This document shows, piece by piece, positions 8,691 to 18,422 of a stretch of 64,000 nt of DNA. Every line of letters begins with the position of its first letter. Positions within the stretch are counted from its first letter, which is position 1. Location: positions 60,878 through 124,877 of the forward strand of contig NZ_JALBFU010000003.1 of assembly GCF_022662575.1 (NCBI RefSeq), in the 5' to 3' direction. A program made the position numbers and the translations under genes. Under the pieces are notes generated by a model that was not told the origin of the DNA, did no database searches, and worked only from the letters and a program-made list of their open reading frames with translations. The stretch is from Luteimonas aquatica (GTDB taxonomy: Bacteria; Pseudomonadota; Gammaproteobacteria; Xanthomonadales; Xanthomonadaceae).

Positions 8691-9746
8691 TCACGCGGCG
8701 TTGCCGATGCGCTCCAGGCGATAGCTGCCGTCCAGCACGCGGCGCACCCAGGCCTGGTTGCCCAGGTACCAGTCGACCGTGTCGGCGATGCCCTGCTCGA
8801 AGCTGTGCGCCGGCGTCCAGCCCAGCTCGCCCTTGAGCTTGGAGGCGTCGATGGCGTAGCGGCGGTCGTGGCCCGGACGGTCCTTCACGTAGGTGATCTG
8901 GGAATTGCGCGGCTTGCCGTCCTCGCGCGGCCGGCGCTCGTCGAGCAGCGCGCAGATCGCGTTCACCACTTCGATGTTCTGCCGCTCGGCGTCGCCGCCG
9001 ACGTTGTAGGTCTCGCCGACGCGGCCGCGCTCGAGCACCGCGCGGATCGCCGAGCAGTGGTCGCCCACGTACAGCCAGTCGCGCACGTTCTTGCCGTCGC
9101 CGTAGATCGGCAGCGGCTCGCCGGCGATGGCCTTGGCGATGACCAGCGGGATGAGCTTCTCCGGGAACTGGTAGGGACCGTAGTTGTTCGAGCAGTTGGT
9201 GGTCAGCGTGGGCAGCCCGTAGGTGTGGTGGAAGGCGCGGACCAGGTGGTCGGATGCGGCCTTCGACGCCGAATACGGCGAGTTCGGCGCATAGGCCGTG
9301 GTCTCGGTGAACTTGCCGTCGTCGCCGAGCGATCCGTACACCTCGTCGGTGGACACGTGCAGGAAGCGGAAGCCCGCGGCCGCCTCGCCCTGCAGCGACT
9401 TCCAGTAGTCGCGCGCGGCCTCGAGCAGGGCCAGGGTGCCGACGACATTGGTCTGCACGAAGGCGCCCGGGCCGTCGATGGAGCGGTCGACGTGGCTCTC
9501 GGCGGCGAAATTGACCACCGCGTCCGGGCGGCGCTCGGCCAGGATCCGCGAGACCAGGGCCCGGTCGCCGATGTCGCCCTGGACGAAGCTGTAGCCGGGG
9601 TGGCCGTCGAGCGAGGCAAGCGTGTCGCGATTGCCGGCATAGGTGAGCGCGTCGAGATTGACGATCTCGACGCCCTCGGCAACCGCTTTCAGGACGAAGT
9701 TGCCGCCGATGAACCCGGCGCCGCCGGTGACCAGCCAAGTTGGCAT
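8691..9746 (-). CDS. rfbB: dTDP-glucose 4,6-dehydratase
   Basis: Extended-SDR dehydratase of 351 aa making dTDP-4-keto-6-deoxy-D-glucose with bound NAD. GGAGFIG lies at residues 8-14, the active-site STDEVYG motif follows, and Tyr158/Lys162 form the YxxxK pair (YSASK). The ATG at 9746 is preceded by AGGAG. The open frame extends about 80 codons upstream, but that part has no family similarity. It is the first gene of rfbBACD, and the operon promoter must lie in the 577-bp gap upstream. Confidence 0.95.
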   Translation of the reverse strand: MPTWLVTGGAGFIGGNFVLKAVAEGVEIVNLDALTYAGNRDTLASLDGHPGYSFVQGDIGDRALVSRILAERRPDAVVNFAAESHVDRSIDGPGAFVQTNVVGTLALLEAARDYWKSLQGEAAAGFRFLHVSTDEVYGSLGDDGKFTETTAYAPNSPYSASKAASDHLVRAFHHTYGLPTLTTNCSNNYGPYQFPEKLIPLVIAKAIAGEPLPIYGDGKNVRDWLYVGDHCSAIRAVLERGRVGETYNVGGDAERQNIEVVNAICALLDERRPREDGKPRNSQITYVKDRPGHDRRYAIDASKLKGELGWTPAHSFEQGIADTVDWYLGNQAWVRRVLDGSYRLERIGNAA

Positions 9747-10323
9747 GTAGGAGAGCTCCTCGAAGTGGTGCGAACCCAGCCGATGCGGCCGGCGCAAGAG
9801 CCTGAACCGCTTCAGTGACGAAGGCCGGGCCAGGACAAAGCCGGAATTGTACATGCCGCAACCTGGATGCCCGGTGTGCGCAAGCGCACGGCGCGCTGTC
9901 CGGAAACCGTTTCCATCCAGGCCCGCCTCCTCGCCGGTGCGGCTCGCATCGCGACACGAAGCGATCGGCGGGCGTCGCGCCATCGCCCGCGCGAACGGTC
10001 CGCAATGGCGCCCGGCGGCGCCTGCCCGCGGTCATCCCGAAGGGCCGGTGCCGCCTTGCGCCGCCGTGCGATGCCGGGCCGATCCGGCCGATCCGGCCGA
10101 TCCGCCGTCGCCCGGCCCCGGGCAGGCGCGCCCCGAAATTCGACGCCCAGCCGAACTGTATCCAATTGATTTTCAAGGAAAATTCATCGCTTGTCAGGTG
10201 CCCGGATGACGCGCAATATGCGCAAGTCGCCGCTCGGCGACAATTTCGCCTTTTTCGCGCAGACATCCGGACATCGCGACGGTCCGGACGGCGCACCCGT
10301 ACCAGCCAGCGGCGCATATCCCG
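9747..10323. other. 577-bp divergent intergenic region, no gene seen
   Basis: This stretch separates the leftward rfb operon from the rightward TetR gene. Open frames exist in several phases, but their translations are Arg/Ala/Pro-rich with no domain and no convincing ribosome site. It contains three short tandem copies of GATCCGGCC near 10080-10105 and, at its right end, an AT-rich patch around 10155-10195 that contrasts with the GC-rich surroundings and probably holds the TetR promoter. The rfb promoter could not be placed. Confidence 0.5.
10169..10183. promoter_or_regulatory. candidate operator of the TetR gene
   Basis: ATTTTC-AAG-GAAAAT is a perfect 6-bp inverted repeat within an AT-rich island about 140 bp upstream of the TetR start. 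TetR-family proteins typically bind such dyads in their own promoter. No direct proof of binding is visible. Confidence 0.3.
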
Positions 10324-10935
10324 ATGCACACCAACCCAGGCGCGAATCGACCGCCCGTCGACAAATTCCAGGCTCGCCGCATCGAGCTGGCGGAAGCGGC
10401 ATTGGAAACCCTGGGCGAGCTCGGCTACGCCCGCACCAGCCTGCGCGAGATCGCGCAGAAGTCGGAATTCACCCACGGCGTGCTCCACTACTACTTCGCC
10501 GACAAGCACGACCTGATCAACTGCAGTATCCGCCACTACAAGTCCAAGTGCATCACCCGCTACGACGGCCTGCTCGCCACCGCCCGGACGCAGGAGGAAC
10601 TGCTGCAGGGCTTCCTCGACAAGCTCGCCGAGACCCTGCGCGCCGAACCGCGCATGCACTGCCTGTGGTACGACCTGCGCGCGCAGGCCCTGTTCGAGAA
10701 CGCCTTCCGCGCCGACGTGGCGGAGATCGACCGCCGCCTGGAGGCGATGACCTGGCGCGTGTTCAGCCGCTATGCGGAGCTCGGCGGCCAGCAGCCGACG
10801 CTCGGTTCGGCCGCGCTGTACGCGCTGCTCGACGGGCTGTTCCAGCAGTGCCTGTTCCGGCATGTCTCCAACGATCCGCAGGCGATCCCCGACCTGCTGC
10901 GGGAACTGCGGCGCCTGCTGCCGATGCTAGGCTGA
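10324..10935 (+). CDS. TetR/AcrR family transcriptional regulator
   Basis: DNA-binding repressor of 203 aa. The helix-turn-helix occupies about residues 22-65 (ALETLGELGYARTSLREIAQ, then GVLHYYFADKHDLI, the typical TetR recognition helix). The C-terminal part is helical and resembles the BetI-like ligand/dimer domain. The ATG at 10324 gives a short polar N-terminal arm before the HTH. The MFS permease gene starts about 110 bp downstream in the same direction and is the most likely target. The inducer is unknown. Confidence 0.85.
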   Translation: MHTNPGANRPPVDKFQARRIELAEAALETLGELGYARTSLREIAQKSEFTHGVLHYYFADKHDLINCSIRHYKSKCITRYDGLLATARTQEELLQGFLDKLAETLRAEPRMHCLWYDLRAQALFENAFRADVAEIDRRLEAMTWRVFSRYAELGGQQPTLGSAALYALLDGLFQQCLFRHVSNDPQAIPDLLRELRRLLPMLG

Positions 10936-11047
10936 ATCGCCGCCGCGTCCTGGTCCGGACCGGCCGCCGCGCGGCGCCGGACACTTCCCTGGCCGCCGTC
11001 GGGGCGCGGTGCACGTTCGCCCCATCCTCTTCCCGCCGATCGCCCGC

Positions 11048-12385
11048 ATGCAACGTACGCCTCCGATGCCCCAGCACGCCCCCGTCGACATCGCGGCGGT
11101 GGTCGACGGCCATCGCATCGGCGCGTTCCAGCTCGGCCTGTTCGCGCTCTGCGGCCTGTGCCTGATCGTCGACGGCTTCGACGTGCAGGCGATGGGCTAC
11201 GTCGCGCCGGCGATCGTTCGCGACTGGGGCATCGACAAGGCCAGCCTCGGCCCGGTGTTCGGTGCTGGGCTGTTCGGCATGCTGGTCGGCTCGATGGCCT
11301 TCAGCATGCTGGCCGACCGCATCGGGCGGCGCCCGGTGCTGATCGGCGCCACCGCCTTTTTCGGCATCTGCATGCTGGCCACGCCGCTGGCCCGCAACGT
11401 GCAGCAGCTGCTGGCGCTGCGCTTCGTCACCGGGCTGGGGCTGGGCTGCATCATGCCCAACGCCATGGCGTTGGCCGGCGAATTCAGTCCGGCGCGCGTC
11501 AAGGCCTCGGTGATGATGATCGTCTCCTGCGGCTTCACGCTCGGCGCGATCCTCGGCGGCCTGCTGTCCGCGGCGCTGATTCCCGCTTTCGGCTGGCAGT
11601 CGGTGTTCCATGTCGGCGGCGCGGTGCCGCTGCTGATCGCCGCGGCGATGCTGGTCTTGCTGCCGGAGTCGATGCAATTCCTGGCGCTGCGCGGTACGCG
11701 CCCCGAACGCATCGCCGCCAGCCTGAGACGCATCGCGCCGGCGCTCGCGCTCGGCCCCGGCACGCGCTACCTCGCGCCGGGCGAAGGATCGGATCTCGCC
11801 GCGCCGATGCTGCGGCTGTTCCAGGACGGCAGGGCCAGGGGCACGCTGCTGTTGTGGGCGATCAACTTCATGAACCTGATCAACCTGTATTTCCTCTCCA
11901 ACTGGCTGCCGACGCTGATCGACGAGGCCGGCCATGCGCCGACCTACGCCGTGCTCGCCGGCACGATGCTGCAGGTGGGCGGCGCCGTCGGCACGCTGAC
12001 CCTCGGCTGGGTCATCGACCGCAAGGGATTCGCGCCGGTGCTGGTGCCCTGCTTCCTGCTGGCCGCACTGGCGATCGCGCTGATCGGCCAGGCCGCCGGC
12101 ACCCTGGGCGCGGCGTTCGCGGCGATCTTCGTCGCCGGCTTCTGCATCGTCGGCGGCCAGCCGGCGGTCAATGCCCTGGCGGCGAGCTACTACCCCACGC
12201 CGATCCGCTCCACCGGCATCGGCTGGAGCCTGGGCGTCGGCCGCATCGGCTCGATCCTCGGCCCGGTGGCCGGCGGCCTGCTGATCGGGCTGCAATGGTC
12301 CTCGGCTTCGCTGTTCCTGGCGGCGGCGGTGCCGGCCGCGGTGTCGGCGGCGCTGATGTGGGCGATGCGCGGCCGCGCACGCTAG
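11048..12385 (+). CDS. MFS transporter, aromatic acid:H+ symporter type
   Basis: Twelve-helix permease of about 445 aa in the inner membrane. The first helix carries VDGFDVQAMGYVAP, the DGxD signature of the aromatic acid:H+ symporter family (4-hydroxybenzoate, protocatechuate and related acids). The loop 2-3 motif ADRIGRRPVL is the MFS signature. Three in-frame starts are possible (11009, 11048, 11066); 11048 is used because it keeps a normal cytoplasmic N-terminus and leaves room for a leader. It follows the TetR gene, which may regulate it. No aromatic degradation genes are nearby, so the substrate remains open. Confidence 0.85.
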   Translation: MQRTPPMPQHAPVDIAAVVDGHRIGAFQLGLFALCGLCLIVDGFDVQAMGYVAPAIVRDWGIDKASLGPVFGAGLFGMLVGSMAFSMLADRIGRRPVLIGATAFFGICMLATPLARNVQQLLALRFVTGLGLGCIMPNAMALAGEFSPARVKASVMMIVSCGFTLGAILGGLLSAALIPAFGWQSVFHVGGAVPLLIAAAMLVLLPESMQFLALRGTRPERIAASLRRIAPALALGPGTRYLAPGEGSDLAAPMLRLFQDGRARGTLLLWAINFMNLINLYFLSNWLPTLIDEAGHAPTYAVLAGTMLQVGGAVGTLTLGWVIDRKGFAPVLVPCFLLAALAIALIGQAAGTLGAAFAAIFVAGFCIVGGQPAVNALAASYYPTPIRSTGIGWSLGVGRIGSILGPVAGGLLIGLQWSSASLFLAAAVPAAVSAALMWAMRGRAR

Positions 12386-12403
12386 GACGGCTCGCGCGGG
12401 CGC

Positions 12404-12435
12404 AAAAAGAAACGGCGGGGAGCGAACTCCCCGCC
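12404..12435 (-). terminator. intrinsic terminator of ssb, shared by the convergent MFS gene
   Basis: The stem GGCGGGGA (12414-12421) pairs with TCCCCGCC (12428-12435), loop GCGAAC. Read in the ssb direction it is followed by GTTTCTTTTTG, a good U-tract. In the other direction only ATTT follows, so it serves the MFS gene less well. Confidence 0.75.
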
Positions 12436-12488
12436 ATTTGCGGATGCGCGCGCGGCCGAGGCCGGCGGATGTCCGCTCGAAGCGACGA

Positions 12489-12965
12489 TCAGAACGGAAT
12501 GTCGTCGTCGGAGAAATCGTCCATCGGCGGCGCCGACTGCTGCGACGGCGCCGGACGGCGCTGCTGCTGCGGCGCGGACTCCTGGCGCTGCGGCCGCGAC
12601 ATGCGCTCGCCGCCGCCACCGCCGCCTTCGCCGCGGCCGCCCAGCATCTGCATCTCGTCGGCGATGATGTCGGTGGAATACTTCTCCACGCCGTCCTGGC
12701 CGGTGTACTTGTCGTAGCGGATCGAGCCCTCCACGTACACCTGCGAGCCCTTGCGCAGGTATTCGCCGGCGATCTCGCCGAGCTTGCCGAAGAACACCAC
12801 GCGGTGCCATTCGGTGCGCTCCTGGGTGTTCCCGTCCCGATCCTTGCGGACCGAGGTGGTCGCCAGGCTGATGCGGGTGACGGCCATGCCACCCTGCGTG
12901 TACTTGGTGTCGGGATCGTTGCCGAGGTTGCCGACCAGAATGACTTTGTTGATGCCACGGGCCAT
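12489..12965 (-). CDS. ssb: single-stranded DNA-binding protein
   Basis: Replication and repair ssDNA-binding protein of 158 aa. The N-terminal OB fold begins [15 protein letters not shown] and includes [24 protein letters not shown] flexible Gly/Gln/Pro-rich linker (about 113-148) follows. The acidic tip [11 protein letters not shown] (the DDDIPF tail) recruits partner proteins and identifies the family. A perfect TATAAT -10 box lies 43 bp upstream, and an intrinsic terminator lies downstream. Confidence 0.97.
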   Translation of the reverse strand: MARGINKVILVGNLGNDPDTKYTQGGMAVTRISLATTSVRKDRDGNTQERTEWHRVVFFGKLGEIAGEYLRKGSQVYVEGSIRYDKYTGQDGVEKYSTDIIADEMQMLGGRGEGGGGGGERMSRPQRQESAPQQQRRPAPSQQSAPPMDDFSDDDIPF

Positions 12966-13007
12966 CGAAGTTCCTTGGATTTCGCCTGAACGGGCGAGCA
13001 GTCTGCG

Positions 13008-13013
13008 ATTATA
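13008..13013 (-). promoter_or_regulatory. -10 box of ssb
   Basis: The reverse strand reads GCTTATAATCGC: a perfect TATAAT 43 bp before the ssb ATG. No recognisable -35 lies 16-18 bp upstream, and an unusually GC-rich stretch sits there instead. Confidence 0.55.
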
Positions 13014-13118
13014 AGCGCTCGCGGGGCATAGGCCCCCGCCCTGCCCGCGGGTCGGGAAATCCCCCACCAAGGCATGCCCGGGCGCCCGGCGGCATGGGCC
13101 GGCGGCGACGGGGCTTCG

Positions 13119-13124
13119 TATAAT
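13119..13124 (+). promoter_or_regulatory. -10 box of the polyprenyl synthase gene
   Basis: TATAAT in TTCGTATAATCGCC lies 25 bp before the ATG at 13150. It forms a divergent promoter pair with the ssb box about 105 bp away. No clear -35 is visible. Confidence 0.5.
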
Positions 13125-13149
13125 CGCCGTTCGCCTTCCTGGACCCCGC

Positions 13150-14145
13150 ATGCACGCCACCGCCAGCCCGCAGCAGCTCGATTTCGCCGCCATCCAGGCC
13201 CTCGCCCGGGCCGACATGGCCGCCGTCGACGCGCTGATCCGCCGCCGCCTCGCCTCGGACGTGGTGCTGGTCAACCAGATCGGCGAGCACATCGTCGCCG
13301 CCGGCGGCAAACGGCTGCGGCCGATGCTGCTGTTGCTGGCCGCGCGCGCGCTCGGCCACCAGGGCGCCGACGCGCACCAGCTGGCGGCGGTGATCGAGTT
13401 CATCCATACCGCCACGCTGCTGCACGACGACGTGGTCGACGAGTCCGACCTGCGCCGTGGCCGCAAGACCGCCAACGCCCTGTGGGGCAATGCGCCGAGC
13501 GTGCTGGTCGGCGACTTCCTGTATTCGCGCAGCTTCCAGTTGATGGTGGAACTGGACCGCGTCGAGGTGATGCGCATCCTCGCCGACACCACCAACGCCA
13601 TCGCCGAGGGCGAGGTGCTGCAGCTGCTGCACGTGCGCAACCCCGACACCGACGAGCCGGCCTACCTGCGCGTGATCGAGCGCAAGACCGCCGTGCTGTT
13701 CGCCGCCGCCACGCGCCTGGGAGCGCTGCTGGCCGGCGCCGACGCCGACGCCCAGCAGCGGCTGCACGACTACGGCCTGAACCTCGGCTACGCCTTCCAG
13801 ATCGCCGACGACGTGCTCGACTACAGCGCCGACGAGTCCGCGCTGGGCAAGCACCTGGGCGACGACCTGGCCGAAGGCAAGGCCACCCTGCCGCTGATCC
13901 ACGCCATGGCGCATTCCGACGCCGGCACGCGTGGGCGGCTGCGCGAAATCGTGGAGAACGGCGAGATCGACGCGCTGCCGGAGGTGGTCGCGGCGATCCG
14001 CGCGCAGGGCAGCCTGGACTACAGCCTCGAGCGCGCCCGCGCGTACGCGCAGGCCGCCGAGCGCGCGCTGGGCGCAGGGCCCGGCAACGAGGCCGCCGCC
14101 GCGCTGCGCGGGCTGGCGCGCTACGCGGTCGAACGCGGGCACTGA
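13150..14145 (+). CDS. ispB: polyprenyl (octaprenyl) diphosphate synthase
   Basis: Trans-prenyltransferase of 331 aa that makes the long isoprenoid side chain of ubiquinone. The first aspartate-rich motif is HDDVVD with Asp93, Asp94 and Asp97; the second is DDVLD at residues 220-224. GGKRLRPML near residue 52 is the conserved substrate-binding segment. Small residues before the first motif (FIHTATLL) agree with a long-chain product; the exact chain length is inferred from the family. It is divergent from ssb and convergent with the dienelactone hydrolase gene. Confidence 0.92.
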   Translation: MHATASPQQLDFAAIQALARADMAAVDALIRRRLASDVVLVNQIGEHIVAAGGKRLRPMLLLLAARALGHQGADAHQLAAVIEFIHTATLLHDDVVDESDLRRGRKTANALWGNAPSVLVGDFLYSRSFQLMVELDRVEVMRILADTTNAIAEGEVLQLLHVRNPDTDEPAYLRVIERKTAVLFAAATRLGALLAGADADAQQRLHDYGLNLGYAFQIADDVLDYSADESALGKHLGDDLAEGKATLPLIHAMAHSDAGTRGRLREIVENGEIDALPEVVAAIRAQGSLDYSLERARAYAQAAERALGAGPGNEAAAALRGLARYAVERGH

Positions 14146-14163
14146 GCCCCGCGCCCGGCCACC

Positions 14164-14188
14164 GCGGCGCGGGAAGCCCCCGCGCCGC
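14164..14188. terminator. hairpin between convergent ispB and hydrolase genes
   Basis: A 10-bp perfect stem (14164-14173 with 14179-14188, loop AAGCC) fills the 51-bp gap between two convergent genes. No U-tract is present on either side. Confidence 0.4.
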
Positions 14189-14196
14189 CGCCCGGC

Positions 14197-14970
14197 TCAG
14201 TCGCCGAAGCGTTCCTCGAAGAAGTCGTCCATCATCCTGTAGGCGCGCTTGGCGGCGCGCGCGTCGTACATGCAGCCCGGCTTGTTCGCCGTTTCCAGGG
14301 CGAAGCAATGCACGGCGCCGCTGAAGTTGACGAACTGCCAGTCGGCGCCGGCCGCGGTCATCTCCTTCTCGAAATCGGCGACGTAGGGCGCGGTGCTCTC
14401 GTCGGCGGCGCCGTTGAGGACCAGCAGCGGCGTCTTCACCGATTCGGTCTTCGGGCCGTAGGCCTGCAGGCCGCCGTGGAAGGTGACGATGCCGGCGAGC
14501 TGCGCGCCGCTGCGCGCCAGCTCCAGCACCGTGGCGCCGCCGAAGCAGTAGCCGAAGGCGCCGATCCTGTTCGCGTCGAGCGGGGCCTTGCCGGCCTGCG
14601 ACTTCAGCACTTCGACCGCCTGGGCGATGCGCGCGCGCAGCGTCGGAATGTCGGCATAGAGCTTCTTCACCTGCGCCAGCGCGGCCTTGTCGTCCTTCGG
14701 GCGCACTTTCTTGCCGTACATGTCCACGACCAGGATCACGTAGTCGTCGTCGGCGACCTGCTTGGCCTTGTCGATCGCGGCCGGGGTGACGCCATACCAG
14801 TCGGGCACCATCACCAGGCCCGGGCGCGGGTCCCTGGACGCGTCGTCGTAGACCAGCACGCCGCTGAAGGCCTGTTTCCCGACCTTCCAGGCCACCGGCT
14901 TGGCCTGCATGGCGGCGAAGGCCGGGACGGACAGCAGGGAAAGGAGCAAAGCGGTAACGATGCGACGCAT
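14197..14970 (-). CDS. dienelactone hydrolase family protein, exported
   Basis: Alpha/beta hydrolase of 257 aa with the dienelactone-hydrolase triad: nucleophile Cys142 in GYCFGG, Asp190 in NGAADES and His221 in GAVHCF. Unlike the classical cytoplasmic enzyme it starts with a Sec signal peptide (MRRIVTALLLSLLSVPAFA-AM), so it probably acts in the periplasm. The real substrate is unknown. The start ATG at 14970 is fixed by the signal peptide, and a TACAAT -10 box is seen at 15038-15043 on the same strand. It follows murD2 in the same direction after a 116-bp gap, so it is probably a separate unit. Confidence 0.88.
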   Translation of the reverse strand: MRRIVTALLLSLLSVPAFAAMQAKPVAWKVGKQAFSGVLVYDDASRDPRPGLVMVPDWYGVTPAAIDKAKQVADDDYVILVVDMYGKKVRPKDDKAALAQVKKLYADIPTLRARIAQAVEVLKSQAGKAPLDANRIGAFGYCFGGATVLELARSGAQLAGIVTFHGGLQAYGPKTESVKTPLLVLNGAADESTAPYVADFEKEMTAAGADWQFVNFSGAVHCFALETANKPGCMYDARAAKRAYRMMDDFFEERFGD

Positions 14971-15086
14971 GGGGACCTCCGTGATCGGATGGGGGCGGAA
15001 GCGCTCGGCGTTCCGCGCCGCCGCAAGGCGGGCCTGGATTGTAGGGCGACGGCGGCGCGCTTGTCGTGACGCAGGCGGCGTCGCGC

Positions 15087-16560
15087 TCAGGGCGCGATGC
15101 CCAGCCCCGGGATCGCGGTGATCGCCTCCGGCGAGAACCCGGCCAGCTGCGCGAAGTGGCGGCCGCGCTCGGTGAAATCGCGATACACGCCGTAGCTGGG
15201 CGCCCCCGGCGACATCAGCACCACGCCCTCGCCCGCCAGGGCGCCCCGCGCGAGCGCGAGCGCCTCCTCGAGATCCCTGGCCGCATGCAGGGCGAAGCCC
15301 GCCTCGCGCGCCGGCGCCTCCAGCAAGGCATGGATGCGGCCGCCGTTTTGATGCGGCACTCCATGGCCCATGGTGACGATGGCCACGGGCGTGGCGCATG
15401 CGGGGCCGGGAGGCTGCCCCGCCTCGCGCGGCCTGTTCGACAAGGCCTCGGCGAAGTCCGTCCAGTCCAGGCCGCGGTCGTGGCCGCCCACCAGCAGCGC
15501 CACGCGGCGGCCGCGGAACACCTCCAGCGCCGCCAAGCTGGCGTGCGGCGTGGTGCTGATCGAATCGTTGACGTAGACGATGCCCTCGCGCACGCCCAGC
15601 GTCTGCAGCCGGTGCGGCAGCGGCGCGAACGAGGCCGCATGCGGTGCCAGCGCCGCCGCGTCCAGGCCGAGCGCCTCAACGGCGGTGAGCACCGCGCACA
15701 GGTTGCCGCGATTGTGCCGGCCCGGCAGCGGAATCGACGCGGTATCGAGCACCCGCGCATCGCCCCGGTACAGCAGGTCGCCGCGCAGGTGCCAGCCGTC
15801 CTCGCGCCCGAACCAGCGCACCTGCGAATCGCCCGGCAGGCGCGCGCCCAGCCCCGCCAGCCGGCGGTCCGCGGCGTTGAGCACGGCCACGTGCGGCCTG
15901 GCTTCGCTGACCAGCGCGAGCTTGTCCTCGACGTAGCGCGCCTCGCTGCCGTGCCAGTCCAGGTGCTCGGGGAAAATGTTGGTGACCACGGCGACCTTCG
16001 GCCGCACGCCCGAGGCGGCGACGTCGCGGGTCTGGTAGCTCGACAGCTCCACCGCCCAGAACTCGGCCTCGGCGTCGAGCAGTTCCAGCAGCGGCAGGCC
16101 GATGTTGCCGCACAGCGCGGTGCGGTGGCCGCCAGCGCGCAGCAGGTGCGCCAGCAGCGCCGTCGTGGTGCTCTTGCCCTTGGTGCCGGTGACGCAGACG
16201 GTGTTGGCGTCGGGCCGCTCGGCGAACCACAGCGCGGTGCCGCCGACGAAACGCGTGCCCTCGTGCGCGGCGGCCAGCGCCTCCGGCCTGTACGGGCTGA
16301 TGCCGGGCGACTTGATCACGACGTCGAACGCGCCCAGGCGGCCGGCGCTGGCCTCGGTCTCCACCGACAATGCCGCGTCGCCGAGCGCGTGCGCATCGGC
16401 CGCCTCGTCGCCGCCACAAAACAGCGTCAGCGGCAGCGCGGGCAGCCGCGCGCGGATCGCGCGGTAGGCGGCGCGGCCCTCGCGCCCCCAGCCCCAGAGC
16501 GCGACGTGGCGGCCGTCCAGGCGCCGGATGCCGAAGTCCCCGTCCGCCGGGGACTCGCCG

Positions 16561-16580
<20 letters not shown>
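15087..16580 (-). CDS. murD2: UDP-N-acetylmuramoyl-L-alanine--L-glutamate ligase (MurD2 type)
   Basis: Mur ligase of 497 aa. The ATP P-loop [11 protein letters not shown], the ELSSYQ segment and the [11 protein letters not shown] motif are those of the MurD family. In Xanthomonas, MurD2 adds L-Glu instead of D-Glu to UDP-MurNAc-L-Ala, and the partner MurL epimerises it. The gene directly follows murL, and its GTG start (16580) overlaps the 3' end of murL by 20 bases with GGAG upstream, so this is MurD2 rather than canonical MurD. An ATG start at 16685 would run back into murL and lacks similarity. It is the last gene of the lysAC operon. Confidence 0.9.
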
Positions 16581-17945
<1,365 letters not shown>

Positions 17946-17949
<4 letters not shown>

Positions 17950-18422
17950 AACGCCGCTCCCTGGGGCTGCCCGATACGAATAGACCTTGAAACTGCTTTC
18001 ATCACGATAAATTCCGCAAGGCATGCCGGGACGATCGTGATGATTGCCCCGACTTCCGCCACCTGCATACCGACGAAGGACGCGCCAGCAACGGCATTTA
18101 TGTCGACCGCCTCATTGCTCAGGGCAGTTTTCAGCAGAAAAACAACAACGATCAATATCAAAAACACGGGATAGGCACCGGCAACGATCATTAGAGACTG
18201 CCCAAGAGGCGATTGCCGCCAGAACGCCGCGGTACGGGAAAACAGCCAGGCGCAGATCGAAACAGATGCAGTCGCGACAAGCACCAGGGCACCGGGAACT
18301 CCGATATCCCGAGGAAACCGCATCTCGATCCCAAGAAATGCAAAGCAGGCCAACATGCCGAGACCGGACACCGCGAATGCGGCCAGGGCGCTGCCGCCAA
18401 CCAGAATCGCTTTCGGCATCAT
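17946..18422 (-). CDS. small four-helix membrane protein of unknown function
   Basis: I do not recognise this 158-aa protein. It has about four hydrophobic segments (roughly residues 4-32, 40-62, 74-98 and 110-145) and a basic C-terminal tail (SRSIRIGQPQ). The ATG at 18422 is part of ATGATGA, overlapping the lysAC stop by four bases, and its own stop overlaps the GTG of murL, so it is translationally coupled on both sides. Its coding DNA is visibly richer in A and T than its neighbours (A-rich runs near 18130-18165), which suggests later acquisition. Position alone hints at a role at the membrane in peptidoglycan precursor supply; no motif supports a specific activity. Confidence 0.75.

Noticed and set aside
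9812..10165. Possible 117-aa gene upstream of rfbB
   Set aside because: No ribosome site, no recognisable fold, and a composition typical of random GC-rich sequence.
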